Shown here in pieces: positions 8,869 to 16,739 of a stretch of 64,000 bases of DNA. Every line of letters starts with the position of its first letter. Position 1 is the stretch's first letter. Location: positions 43,682-107,681 of the forward strand of contig JBKPDF010000002.1 in NCBI GenBank assembly GCA_046727735.1, read 5' to 3'. The position numbers and the translations under genes were made by a program. The notes below the pieces were generated by a model that made no database searches, had not been told where the DNA came from, and was given only the letters and a program-made list of their open reading frames with translations. Source of the DNA: AP-16 sp046727735. Lineage in GTDB: Bacteria > Pseudomonadota > Alphaproteobacteria > Rhizobiales > Xanthobacteraceae.

Positions 8869-8970
8869 TTAACTAAATAAACGATAGGCTATGTAGGCAA
8901 GAAGAGCTGAGAACGCCAGAGAAAAAATCGTTCCCACGAGAGGAAGAAATCTTGCCGGAATCCAAAACAT
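8869..8970 (-). CDS. 33-residue membrane peptide, in frame with and upstream of the preceding hypothetical
   Basis: ATG-started frame encoding 33 residues with one hydrophobic segment (LVGTIFSLAFSALLAYIAY), ending in TAA. It is in exactly the same frame as the hypothetical gene immediately downstream. Removing the TAA would give one 210-residue protein with two membrane helices and a soluble domain. Either this is a genuine tiny upstream gene or the 5' part of a gene broken by a nonsense mutation. The second reading is favoured because the downstream part lacks its own start codon before its helix. Confidence 0.4.
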   Translation of the reverse strand: MFWIPARFLPLVGTIFSLAFSALLAYIAYRLFS

Positions 8971-9140
8971 TGTCTTCCTCGCGAGCAACAATCTGGTCCA
9001 TGACCACTTACGAGAACCGAATCATACGACTAATCTTTGCGTATTAGGCCAGCTGAATCATGCGACTGCTGTGCAATCCTGTGTACTCAACGGCAAATAG
9101 TAATGTGAACTCTCTTGCTAAAGGCGTCCCGCCCGGTTTA

Positions 9141-9160
9141 ATCTAGCTAGTCAGCTAGAT
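9141..9160 (+). promoter_or_regulatory. Putative toxin-antitoxin operator, 8-bp inverted repeat
   Basis: ATCTAGCT and AGCTAGAT form a perfect 8-bp inverted repeat around a 4-nt AGTC spacer. It ends 9 bases before the antitoxin start and abuts its ribosome binding site. Phd/YefM antitoxins repress their own operons by binding such palindromes, so this is the likely operator. Binding itself is inferred. Confidence 0.7.
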
Positions 9161-9169
9161 GGTAAGCAG

Positions 9170-9421
9170 ATGATCGAGATCGGCGCCTTTGAGGCCAAGA
9201 ACAAACTTTCTGCCCTGCTCGACCAGGTGGAGAGCGGCAACGAGGTGGTCATCACGCGGCGGGGGCGCCCTGTGGCCAAGCTCGTTCCCGTCGAGGGGGT
9301 GGCCGATCGCAAGCAAGCAAGGGAAGCCGCGCGGCATATTCGCGAGCTCGCCAAGGCGATGAACCTCGGCTCATTCGATTGGGAGGAATGGAAACGGTAC
9401 CGCGACAAAGGGCGTCCGTAG
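9170..9421 (+). CDS. Type II antitoxin, Phd/YefM family
   Basis: 83-residue antitoxin. The N-terminal Phd/YefM fold is recognisable in EAKNKLSALLDQVESG and the VVITRRGRPVAKLVP strand. The C-terminal part (SFDWEEWKRYRDKGRP) is the toxin-neutralising tail. The stop is one base before the toxin's GTG start, so the two are one operon with coupled translation. The protein should bind its own operator just upstream. This is a common chromosomal pairing of a Phd-type antitoxin with a PIN toxin. Confidence 0.88.
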   Translation: MIEIGAFEAKNKLSALLDQVESGNEVVITRRGRPVAKLVPVEGVADRKQAREAARHIRELAKAMNLGSFDWEEWKRYRDKGRP

Positions 9422-9422
9422 C

Positions 9423-9839
9423 GTGGCGGCAGTTGTGATCGATTCCTCGGCCACGGTTGCCTGGTTCGTGCCGGACGAGCAGGGAGCTGGATCGCAGCGA
9501 CTTCTCGATCTTGTGACGGAAGAGGGCGCTCTCGTTACTAGCCTTTGGCCGATCGAGGTGGCCAATGCGCTCCTGTTCGCAGTTCGGCAGAATCGCGTGT
9601 CTCGAACGCATTGCGAGCGCGCCTTGCAATATCTCGCGAGGCTGCCGATCGAGATCGACCCGGAGACAACGGGACGAGCATGGGGTCCTACTTTCGAACT
9701 TGCGGTGCGCTTTGGACTTACGATCTATGACGCGACTTATCTCGAATTGGCGGATCGACGCGAGCTGCCGTTGGCCTCGCTCGATCGCGAGCTGCGCGCG
9801 GCGGGTCGAGCGCTCGGCCTAAAATTGCTTGGAACTTGA
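9423..9839 (+). CDS. PIN-domain ribonuclease toxin (VapC-like)
   Basis: 138-residue PIN domain protein, predicted Mg2+-dependent ribonuclease inhibited by the preceding antitoxin. The acidic residues of the active site are visible: D in VVIDSSATVAWF near residue 7, E in IEVANAL near 45, D in IYDATYLELA near 103 and D in ASLDREL near 120. It starts at GTG one base after the antitoxin stop. Targets cannot be told from sequence; many VapC toxins cut tRNA or rRNA. Confidence 0.9.
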   Translation: MAAVVIDSSATVAWFVPDEQGAGSQRLLDLVTEEGALVTSLWPIEVANALLFAVRQNRVSRTHCERALQYLARLPIEIDPETTGRAWGPTFELAVRFGLTIYDATYLELADRRELPLASLDRELRAAGRALGLKLLGT

Positions 9840-9936
9840 AGATTCCTCTGGGTCCAATTGCCTTTGACTTCAACACAACTACGGAAATGATTGAGCCTCG
9901 CGCTTCTGCGAAGCGCTCGCGTTTCGGAACGGAGCG

Positions 9937-12900
9937 ATGACCGCGGCCGAGCCACAGCGTTGGGAGTTCTGGATCGACCGCGGCGGCACGTTCACCGACG
10001 TGATCGGCAGGAAGCCGGACGGCTCGCTCGTCGCGCACAAGCTGCTGTCGGACAATCCCGAGGCCTATCGCGACGCCGCCGTGCAGGGCATCCGCGACCT
10101 GCTCGGCCTCGCGCCGGGCGCGCCGATTCCGCCGGGGTGCATCGGCTCGATCAAAATGGGTACCACGGTCGCGACCAACGCGCTGCTCGAGCGCAAGGGC
10201 GGGCGCACGCTGCTGGTCACCACGCGGGGCTTTCGCGACGCGCTCAAGATCGGTTATCAGGCGCGTCCCAAAATCTTTGCAAAGAAGATCGTCAAGCCCG
10301 CGATCCTCTACGAGCGCGTCGTCGAGATCGAGGAGCGCGTGCGCGCCGACGGCACGGTCGAGCGCGCCCCCGATCTCGCGCATGTCCGCGTCGTGCTCGA
10401 AACCGCAAAGGCCGACGGCATCGCCGCGGTCGCGATCGTGTTCATGCACGCCTACCGTTACCCCGAGCACGAGCGCGGCGTTGCCGCGCTCGCGCGAAAA
10501 CTAGGTTTTCCGCAGGTATCGGCGAGCCACGAAATTTCGCCGCTGATCAAGCTCGTCGGCCGCGGCGACACCACCGTGGTCGACGCGTATCTCTCGCCGA
10601 TCATCGCGCGCTACGTGGCGCAGGTCGCCCAGGAAATCGGCCTGTCAGTCACCTCCCCCCTTGCCGGGGAGGTCGGCGCGAAGCCTTCAACGGAGGGGCG
10701 ACGAAGCAAACAAGATACCCCTCTCCCGGGCCCTCCCCCACAAGGGGGGAGGGAGCCGGAGAGGCCTCAGAACGAAACCGTGCGCCTCATGTTCATGATG
10801 TCGTCGGGCGGGCTCACGGCGGCCGACCTGTTCCAGGGCAAGGACGCGATCCTCTCCGGTCCCGCGGGCGGCGTGGTCGGAATGGCGGAAACCGGCCGCG
10901 CCGCCGGCTTCGAGCGGCTGATCGGCTTCGACATGGGCGGCACCTCGACCGACGTCAGCCATTTCGACGGCGAGTACGAGCGCGCGTTCGAGACCGAGGT
11001 CGCGGGCGTGCGCATGCGCGCGCCCATGATGCTGATCCACACGGTCGCGGCCGGCGGCGGCTCGATCCTGCATTTCGACGGCTCGCGCTTTCGCGTCGGC
11101 CCGGATTCCGCCGGTGCCAATCCCGGCCCGAAATGCTACCGCCGCGGCGGGCCGCTGGCACTCACCGATGCCAACGTGATGGCCGGCAAGCTCATCCGGG
11201 AATTTTTTCCGAAAATCTTCGGGCCGCATCAGGACCAGCCGCTCGACGACGAGGCGGTGCACGGCGCATTCGCGAAACTGGCGAGCCAGGTCGGCGACGG
11301 CCGCTCGCCCGAACAGGTCGCGGACGGATTCGTGCGGATCGCCGTCGAGAACATGGCGAACGCCATCAAGAAGATCTCGGTGGAGCGCGGCTACGATGTG
11401 ACGCGCTATGCGCTCAATTGCTTCGGCGGCGCCGGCGGCCAGCACGCCTGCCTGGTCGCCGACGCGCTCGGAATGACCAAGATCCTGATCCATCCGCTGT
11501 CCTCGCTGCTCTCCGCCTACGGCATGGGATTGGCCGAGATCCGCGCGACGCGCGAGCAGGCGATCGAAGCGCCGCTCGGGCCGGAGGCGCTCGCGGAGAT
11601 TTCCGGCGTCGGATGCCGGCTCGGCGAGGAGGCGCGCGCCGAGGTCATCGGACAGGGGGTGAGTGCGCGCGACGTGCAGGTCCACGTGCGCGCGCACGTG
11701 CGCTATGCCGGCACCGATACGGCGCTGCTCGTGCCGGCGTTCGTGATCCCTCCCCGGAACGGGGAGGAGATTTTGCACGGAGCGAGCCGCAGTCACCCCC
11801 CTCTCCCCGGAGGGGAGAGGGATGGGGTGAGGGGGGACCGCGCTTCATTCCATCAGAAGGATCGTGACCCCCTCACCCGGCGGCCTGCGGCCGCCGACCC
11901 CGGATCAGGTCCGGGGCAGGCTCTCTCCCCTCCGGGGAGAGGTGAAGGGCTGCGGCCGGCGACCTCCCCTGAAGGGGCAGCAGATCCCGCGGCGATGCGA
12001 TCCGCGTTCGAGGCCGCGCATCGCTCCCGCTTCGGCTTCATCGATCCGACCAGGAGTCTCGTCGTCGAGGCCGTTTCCGTGGAGGCGGTCGGCGCATCGC
12101 GAAAATTCGAGGAGCCGAGCCTGCCGGGCGTCGAAACGGAGCCGGCGCCCGCGCAGCAAACCCGGTTCTATTCCGGCGGCGCCTGGCACGAGGCGAAGGT
12201 ATTCCTGCGCGACCGGCTCGGCGCGGGCCAACGGATCACGGGACCCGCGATCCTGATCGAGCCGCATCAAACGGTGGTGGTCGAGCCAGGCTGGCAGGCG
12301 CGGATCACGGCCAAGAACCACGTGGTGTTGGAGCGCATCGTGGCGCTCGCCCGGCGCAAAGCCATCGGAACCGAAGCCGACCCGGTGATGCTCGAGATCT
12401 TCAACAACCTGTTCATGTCGATCGCGGAGCAGATGGGTGTGTCGCTGCAGAACACCGCCTACTCCGTGAACATCAAGGAGCGGCTCGATTTCTCCTGCGC
12501 GGTGTTCGACGAGCAAGGCTCGCTGGTCGCCAACGCGCCGCACATGCCGGTGCATCTCGGCTCGATGGACCGCGCGGTCGAGACCATCATCCGCGAAAAC
12601 GCCGGAAGCATCCGGCCGGGCGACGTCTACGCGATCAACGCGCCCTATAACGGCGGCACGCATCTGCCCGACATCACCGTGTGCACGCCGGTGTTCGACG
12701 AAGCCGGGCGCGAAATCCTGTTCTGGGTCGCAAGCCGGGGCCACCATGCCGACGTCGGCGGCATCTCGCCGGGCTCGATGTCGCCGCACGCGACCGATAT
12801 CGAGCAGGAAGGGGTCTACATCGACAATTTCCGGCTGGTCGAGCAGGGCAGTTTCCGCGAGCGCGAGCTCGAAGCGCTGCTCACGCAGGCGCGGTATCCG

Positions 12901-13920
12901 GCGCGCAATCCGCGCCAGAACATCAATGATCTAAAAGCCCAGATCGCCGCAAACGAGAAGGGCACCCACGAGCTGCGCAAGATGGTTTCCCAGTTCGGAC
13001 TGCCGGTGGTGCGCGCCTATATGGGTCACGTCCAGGACAACGCGGCCGAAAGCGTGCGCCGCGTCATCGACCGCATCCACGATGCCGCCTTCGCATATGA
13101 AATGGACCAGGGCACCTGGATCAAGGTGAAGATCGCGGTCGACAAGGCCAGCCGCGAGGCCACCGTGGATTTCACCGGCACGTCGCCGCAGCAGGACAAC
13201 AATTTCAACGCGCCCGAACCGGTGACGCGCGCGGCGGTGCTCTACGTGTTCCGCGTAATGGTCGATGATGAGATTCCGATGAACGCCGGCTGTCTGCGGC
13301 CGATCCGCATCATCATTCCGGAAAACTCGATGCTGTCGCCGAAATATCCGGCCGCGGTCGTCGCCGGCAACGTCGAGACCTCCCAGGCCGTCACCAACTG
13401 CCTGTTCGGCGCGCTCGGCGCGCTCGCCGCCGCCCAGGGCACCATGAACAACCTCAATTTCGGCAACGAGAAATACCAATATTACGAGACGATCTGTTCC
13501 GGCTCGCCGGCCGGTCCGGGATTCGACGGCGCGGATGCCGTGCACACCCACATGACCAACACACGGCTGACGGATCCCGAAGTGCTGGAGTTTCGCTACC
13601 CGGTGCTGCTCGAAGACTTCCACATCCGAGCGGGCTCGGGCGGACGCGGGCAATGGCACGCCGGCAACGGCGTACGGCGCACGATCCGATTCCTGGAGGA
13701 GATGGATTGCACCATCCTGTCCAGCCACCGCCGCGTGCGCCCGTTCGGGCTCGCGGGCGGCGAGCCCGGCCAGGTCGGCGAGAACTGGGTGCGGCGCCGA
13801 GACGGCCGCATGGAGCGGCTCGCAGGCTGCGATGCGACAACGATCGGCCCGGGCGAAGCGGTCGTGATTGAGCCGCCGACCGCGGGCGGCTACGGCGATC
13901 CGAAGGCGCGCAAGAGCTGA
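9937..13920 (+). CDS. 5-oxoprolinase / hydantoinase A+B fusion, ATP-dependent, with two in-frame repeat insertions
   Basis: 1327-residue cytoplasmic amidohydrolase of the 5-oxoprolinase/N-methylhydantoinase family, predicted to open 5-oxoproline or a related cyclic imide using ATP. The HyuA half begins FWIDRGGTFTDVIGR and includes FDMGGTSTDV (nucleotide binding). The HyuB half begins near residue 808 (PVMLEIFNNLFMSIAEQMG). Residues of about 238-278 and 605-688 are low-complexity Pro/Gly/Arg stretches encoded by palindromic repeats. Without them the length falls to about 1200, the family norm. The frame stays open through both inserts. The substrate is inferred from family only. Confidence 0.9.
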   Translation: MTAAEPQRWEFWIDRGGTFTDVIGRKPDGSLVAHKLLSDNPEAYRDAAVQGIRDLLGLAPGAPIPPGCIGSIKMGTTVATNALLERKGGRTLLVTTRGFRDALKIGYQARPKIFAKKIVKPAILYERVVEIEERVRADGTVERAPDLAHVRVVLETAKADGIAAVAIVFMHAYRYPEHERGVAALARKLGFPQVSASHEISPLIKLVGRGDTTVVDAYLSPIIARYVAQVAQEIGLSVTSPLAGEVGAKPSTEGRRSKQDTPLPGPPPQGGREPERPQNETVRLMFMMSSGGLTAADLFQGKDAILSGPAGGVVGMAETGRAAGFERLIGFDMGGTSTDVSHFDGEYERAFETEVAGVRMRAPMMLIHTVAAGGGSILHFDGSRFRVGPDSAGANPGPKCYRRGGPLALTDANVMAGKLIREFFPKIFGPHQDQPLDDEAVHGAFAKLASQVGDGRSPEQVADGFVRIAVENMANAIKKISVERGYDVTRYALNCFGGAGGQHACLVADALGMTKILIHPLSSLLSAYGMGLAEIRATREQAIEAPLGPEALAEISGVGCRLGEEARAEVIGQGVSARDVQVHVRAHVRYAGTDTALLVPAFVIPPRNGEEILHGASRSHPPLPGGERDGVRGDRASFHQKDRDPLTRRPAAADPGSGPGQALSPPGRGEGLRPATSPEGAADPAAMRSAFEAAHRSRFGFIDPTRSLVVEAVSVEAVGASRKFEEPSLPGVETEPAPAQQTRFYSGGAWHEAKVFLRDRLGAGQRITGPAILIEPHQTVVVEPGWQARITAKNHVVLERIVALARRKAIGTEADPVMLEIFNNLFMSIAEQMGVSLQNTAYSVNIKERLDFSCAVFDEQGSLVANAPHMPVHLGSMDRAVETIIRENAGSIRPGDVYAINAPYNGGTHLPDITVCTPVFDEAGREILFWVASRGHHADVGGISPGSMSPHATDIEQEGVYIDNFRLVEQGSFRERELEALLTQARYPARNPRQNINDLKAQIAANEKGTHELRKMVSQFGLPVVRAYMGHVQDNAAESVRRVIDRIHDAAFAYEMDQGTWIKVKIAVDKASREATVDFTGTSPQQDNNFNAPEPVTRAAVLYVFRVMVDDEIPMNAGCLRPIRIIIPENSMLSPKYPAAVVAGNVETSQAVTNCLFGALGALAAAQGTMNNLNFGNEKYQYYETICSGSPAGPGFDGADAVHTHMTNTRLTDPEVLEFRYPVLLEDFHIRAGSGGRGQWHAGNGVRRTIRFLEEMDCTILSSHRRVRPFGLAGGEPGQVGENWVRRRDGRMERLAGCDATTIGPGEAVVIEPPTAGGYGDPKARKS
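10648..10770 (+). repeat. Palindromic repeat pair inserted in frame in the 5-oxoprolinase gene (first)
   Basis: Two hairpin-forming blocks, CTCCCCCCTTGCCGGGGAG-like and CCCTCCCCCACAAGGGGGG-like, flank a short linker. The encoded peptide is Pro/Gly-rich and unlike the family at this point, which sits between the ROK/acetate-kinase-like blocks of HyuA. It belongs to the same composite family as the intergenic copies at 26366, 46604 and 52103. Confidence 0.8.
11749..11998 (+). repeat. Palindromic composite repeat inserted in frame in the 5-oxoprolinase gene (second)
   Basis: Contains a CTCTCCCCGGAGGGGAGAG hairpin with tail TGGGGTGAGGGGG, a linker of about 30 nt, then an inverted tail CCCCCTCACCC, two GC palindromes and a second CTCTCCCCTCCGGGGAGAG hairpin. 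It therefore has the full two-arm architecture. It lies near the HyuA C-terminus, between LLVPAF and the AFEAAHRSRFGF block, and adds about 84 codons without a stop. Confidence 0.85.
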
Positions 13921-14083
13921 GCGCGCGGTGCTGCCGTCCACAAAAAAGCCGCGCGGGCCTGACATCGTGGCGCTGCGGACGGCCTTCGGCGTCCTCGGGC
14001 TTGGGCGGTTTGCCGCAAGCACTTCCTGGATTATAGGTGCCCCTGCTGCCCAGCGTGGCAGTCCCGCCCCCGAATGGATTCCC

Positions 14084-14464
14084 GTGCCGGACCGCGATCA
14101 AGCCTCACGCTTTGCTGGAGTGCGCGTGCTCATCATCGAGGATGAGACGCTGATCTCGCTGCTGCTCGAAGACATGCTCACCGAGCTCGGCTGCACGGTT
14201 CTGGGCTCGGCATCGAGCGTCGAGGCGGCGATCGAGATGCTCGATCGGGCGGCGCCGGGCGTGGTGGTGCTCGACATCAATCTCGCCGGCGAGAAGAGCT
14301 ATGCGGTCGCCGAAGCACTGGTCGAGCGGCGGGTACCGTTCGTGTTTTCGACCGGCTACGCGGACGGTCGGCTCGATGCGCCCTGGCAAGGCCGGCCGGT
14401 GCTGCAAAAACCTTTCGGCCAGGAGCAGCTTGCCCAAGCCCTGGACGCGGCCCTGAAATCCTGA
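14084..14464 (+). CDS. Receiver-only response regulator (CheY-like)
   Basis: Single receiver domain, about 126 residues from the GTG chosen here; an in-frame extension upstream has no homology. Acidic pocket residues lie in LIIEDET near the N-terminus, the phosphorylated Asp is in VVLDINLAG, and the conserved Lys is in VLQKPF near the C-terminus. No output domain is present, so it probably acts by protein contact, as other stand-alone receivers in Rhizobiales do. No histidine kinase is adjacent. The start is uncertain because there is no strong ribosome binding site. Confidence 0.82.
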   Translation: MPDRDQASRFAGVRVLIIEDETLISLLLEDMLTELGCTVLGSASSVEAAIEMLDRAAPGVVVLDINLAGEKSYAVAEALVERRVPFVFSTGYADGRLDAPWQGRPVLQKPFGQEQLAQALDAALKS

Positions 14465-14634
14465 GCGGGGTCCACGCGCTCGCGCGCATGCGCGCGCATG
14501 TTCGTCCCGCGAGCCCTCGCGATTTCGCGGCTAGATGCTTCGGAGCCAAATTGCCCCCGCCTTCCCCTCAAAAGCGATCACGAGTTCCGATCATGGTCGA
14601 AGACTATGGCGGCTGATGCTGATTCGTCATCGAC

Positions 14635-14763
14635 GTGATCCTGGTCGCCGCGCTCGGGCTCGCGATCGCGTACGGCGTCTGGGGACGGCGAAATGCGCGC
14701 CGTGATCCGGAATCTGAACGCGCCCGCGAAGAAGCGACGCGGCAGGTCTATCGCGAGGGCTGA
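14635..14763 (+). CDS. Small single-span membrane protein, possibly with a degraded 5' end
   Basis: A GTG start gives 42 residues with one hydrophobic helix (ILVAALGLAIAYGVW) followed by a charged tail (RRDPESERAREEATRQ) and a TGA stop. This layout resembles small conserved membrane proteins of Rhizobiales. An in-frame ATG exists at 14593, but the codons between it and the helix include two TGA stops (TGA TGC TGA). The original start may therefore have been lost. There is no clear ribosome binding site before the GTG. Nothing else is seen between 14465 and 14634. Confidence 0.4.
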   Translation: MILVAALGLAIAYGVWGRRNARRDPESERAREEATRQVYREG

Positions 14764-14865
14764 TCGAGCCTGTGAACCTCCCCACAAGCGACAAAGTTTG
14801 GAATCGACTGGTGAAATCTAACAAAGTTCCTCTTCGTCGAAATGCATTTCCGAATGCCGCAGCTT

Positions 14866-15234
14866 TCATTCTTTTTCGTTTTGATTCTGCGATCCGATAT
14901 GCAGCCGCGGCTCCATGCGCTCGTGCAGCACCCGGACAATCTCAATAACACCCGGATCTATCACGCGATAGAAGATGAGATGCATCGGGTTGGCGACCGG
15001 CGCCTCGCGGCTATCGTGGCGGCTGTGGCGAATGTGGAAGCTGCGAATGCCGGGGTGCAACTCGGCCCGCTCGACAGTTGAACGCCCTTGCGGCTCGACC
15101 GCGACGCGGCGCATGGCGGCCGTAAGACATGCTCGATAGCGGATACGGCCCCCCTTGCCGTGAAGCTGTTCGCTCCTTCTCAGGATGGCCGCGATATCGA
15201 CCTTCGCCGGCTCGGAAACTCGATATCGCGCCAT
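14866..15234 (-). CDS. parE: RelE/ParE-family toxin
   Basis: 122-residue toxin of the RelE/ParE superfamily. Recognisable parts are the N-terminal MARYRVSEPAKVDIAAIL strand-helix and the C-terminal block HLIFYRVIDPGVIEIVRVLHERM. ParE proteins poison gyrase, whereas RelE proteins cut mRNA; pairing with a ParD-type antitoxin favours ParE. It starts 6 bases after the antitoxin stop and is co-transcribed. The C-terminus runs about 15 residues beyond the usual end. The middle (about 60-85) is a little longer than typical. Confidence 0.85.
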   Translation of the reverse strand: MARYRVSEPAKVDIAAILRRSEQLHGKGGRIRYRACLTAAMRRVAVEPQGRSTVERAELHPGIRSFHIRHSRHDSREAPVANPMHLIFYRVIDPGVIEIVRVLHERMEPRLHIGSQNQNEKE

Positions 15235-15240
15235 GCCGGA

Positions 15241-15513
15241 TCAACGGCGCGCAGGGGCTGCAATCTCGTCCAGATAGGCGTCCAAATCCCCGTCCTCGAT
15301 TTCGGTGTAGTCGCCGCGATCAAGCGCCGCGACTCCTTGCTGAATGGAGAGACGCAGCTTGTCGAGCCTGAGCGCCTCCTCCGCACGACGCTGCTGTAGC
15401 GCGCGGATCGCGTCGCGCACGACTTCGCTAGCATTGCCGTACTCGCCCGCTTTTTGGACCTCATCAATGAAGGCATCTTGTTCGGGCGTGAGATTGATAT
15501 TGCGGGTAGGCAC
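15241..15513 (-). CDS. parD: ParD-type antitoxin (ribbon-helix-helix)
   Basis: 90-residue antitoxin upstream of the ParE-like toxin. The ribbon-helix-helix DNA-binding region begins MPTRNINLTPEQDAFIDEV and includes GNASEVVRDAIRAL. The C-terminal acidic tail would wrap the toxin. A 7-bp inverted repeat lies about 37 bases upstream of the start and is the probable autoregulatory site. Confidence 0.9.
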   Translation of the reverse strand: MPTRNINLTPEQDAFIDEVQKAGEYGNASEVVRDAIRALQQRRAEEALRLDKLRLSIQQGVAALDRGDYTEIEDGDLDAYLDEIAAPARR

Positions 15514-15549
15514 TCTTGCCTCGCAAATTGATCGAAGAAGGTAGCAGTA

Positions 15550-15566
15550 TTGGCAAAAATTGCCAA
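15550..15566 (-). promoter_or_regulatory. Putative ParD operator
   Basis: TTGGCAA and TTGCCAA form a perfect 7-bp inverted repeat around a 3-nt AAA spacer, upstream of parD on its promoter side. Ribbon-helix-helix antitoxins bind such short palindromes. A further TTTGGCG half-site follows at about 15570. Confidence 0.6.
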
Positions 15567-15601
15567 GACTTTGGCGACGTACAACCCTCCAGCAAGCGGA
15601 T

Positions 15602-16651
15602 TCAATCCTCGCCCGCGGTCGGCGCCGATATGCGCTGGCGCGCTGACCGCACGGACCCCGTGAGCGAGGGATCGCGGCCCGCGGCGATCTCGCCCGGAAC
15701 CGCAGCGGGATTGCAGATTGTGCCGCCGCTTGCGCGTCGCGCGAGATCGACGTGGATGTGATCGTAGTGGAACACGTTCGATCCGGGCGCGAGCACGGTC
15801 GAGAATTGCCGGCACGCCGCCGCTTGCACGTCGTGCAGGAAACCGCGCTCCTCGGGCGGCCCGTGCCAGCCGTCCTTCACGGTGATCCTGCGGCCGCTCG
15901 TCAAAGTGAACGCCGCGACATCGAGCGCATTGCCGAATGCGTGCTCGGAGATCGGCGCGCCGCGCTGCCCGTTCATCGAGCGACAGGAATAGGCGGAGAT
16001 TTGCTTGATCTCGACGACGCTCTCGCCGAACCAGCGCCGCGCCGCCGGCTGGACGGCATTCGTGACCCATTCATCGAGCGCCGAGACCATTGGGCAGGCG
16101 AGCGTTGCGGCCGGCGCGACGGCGGCCGGTCCCGACGTGGTCGCGAGAGGTGAGGTCCGGCTCGGCCCGAGCGGCACGCTCCCGTAGGATTGCGGTCCCG
16201 GACCTCCGCGCGCCAACGATGGATCGGGCGTTTGGGAACGCGGCGGCGGTTCATGTGCCAAGTTGCGCTCGGAGCCGGGACCGAGCCCCAGTGGCTCGCC
16301 CGACCGACGCGGCATCGGCGAATATTGCGGGGCGACGGCAAATTCCCGCGGATAATTCGGCGCCGGAGCCCCCGGAATGGCACCGGGCGGTCGCACCTCG
16401 TCCGCGAATCCGAGCGCGGGTCCGGCACCGAGCGCCGCGACGTTCAGCGGGAAATCGGCGCCGCAGATGCCCGGCCCATCGATCGGGTCGAGCAGTTTGA
16501 CGCTCGGACCTTCCCGCACTGCGCCCGACTGCAGGCACTCGACTTCCACGTCGTGGCGCCACGGCTCGCGCTGCGCCAGCCAGTGCCCGCATCCCGCGAG
16601 CGCGACCAGAACGAGGGAGCCGACGAGGAACAGGGCCACTCCGCGCGCCAT
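15602..16651 (-). CDS. Extensin-like family exported protein (LAS/M15-type fold)
   Basis: 349-residue protein with an N-terminal membrane/lipoprotein-like signal (VALFLVGSLVLVALAGCG) and a long Pro/Gly-rich linker. The C-terminal Extensin-like_C domain (about 180-320) contains SEHAFGNALDVAAF and HYDHIHVDLARR. These His/Asp residues resemble the zinc site of LAS peptidases (D-Ala-D-Ala carboxypeptidase fold), so a peptidoglycan hydrolase role is plausible but unproven. The Cys in LAGCG could be a lipidation site. It is a stand-alone gene. Confidence 0.85.
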   Translation of the reverse strand: MARGVALFLVGSLVLVALAGCGHWLAQREPWRHDVEVECLQSGAVREGPSVKLLDPIDGPGICGADFPLNVAALGAGPALGFADEVRPPGAIPGAPAPNYPREFAVAPQYSPMPRRSGEPLGLGPGSERNLAHEPPPRSQTPDPSLARGGPGPQSYGSVPLGPSRTSPLATTSGPAAVAPAATLACPMVSALDEWVTNAVQPAARRWFGESVVEIKQISAYSCRSMNGQRGAPISEHAFGNALDVAAFTLTSGRRITVKDGWHGPPEERGFLHDVQAAACRQFSTVLAPGSNVFHYDHIHVDLARRASGGTICNPAAVPGEIAAGRDPSLTGSVRSARQRISAPTAGED

Positions 16652-16739
16652 GCGCGCAGCATGGCCGGCATTGCGTTAACGATGCTTCAATGCTTGGTTG
16701 GCGGCGTCATATTGCGTCACCGCCCGCCGGATCGGACCT

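Noticed and set aside
9891..11867. Long rightward frame of 658 codons overlapping the 5-oxoprolinase gene
   Set aside because: It is a GC-rich out-of-frame shadow, Arg/Ala-rich with no domain; the 5-oxoprolinase frame holds all family motifs.
10653..11995. Possible CRISPR-like regularity from repeated CCCCTC/GAGGGG blocks inside the 5-oxoprolinase gene
   Set aside because: The blocks are hairpin arms at irregular spacing with no unique spacers of constant length and no cas genes nearby.
14593..14634. TGA codons read as selenocysteine in the small membrane protein
   Set aside because: Two closely spaced TGA codons before a hydrophobic helix, with no related selenoprotein, are better explained by decay of the 5' end.
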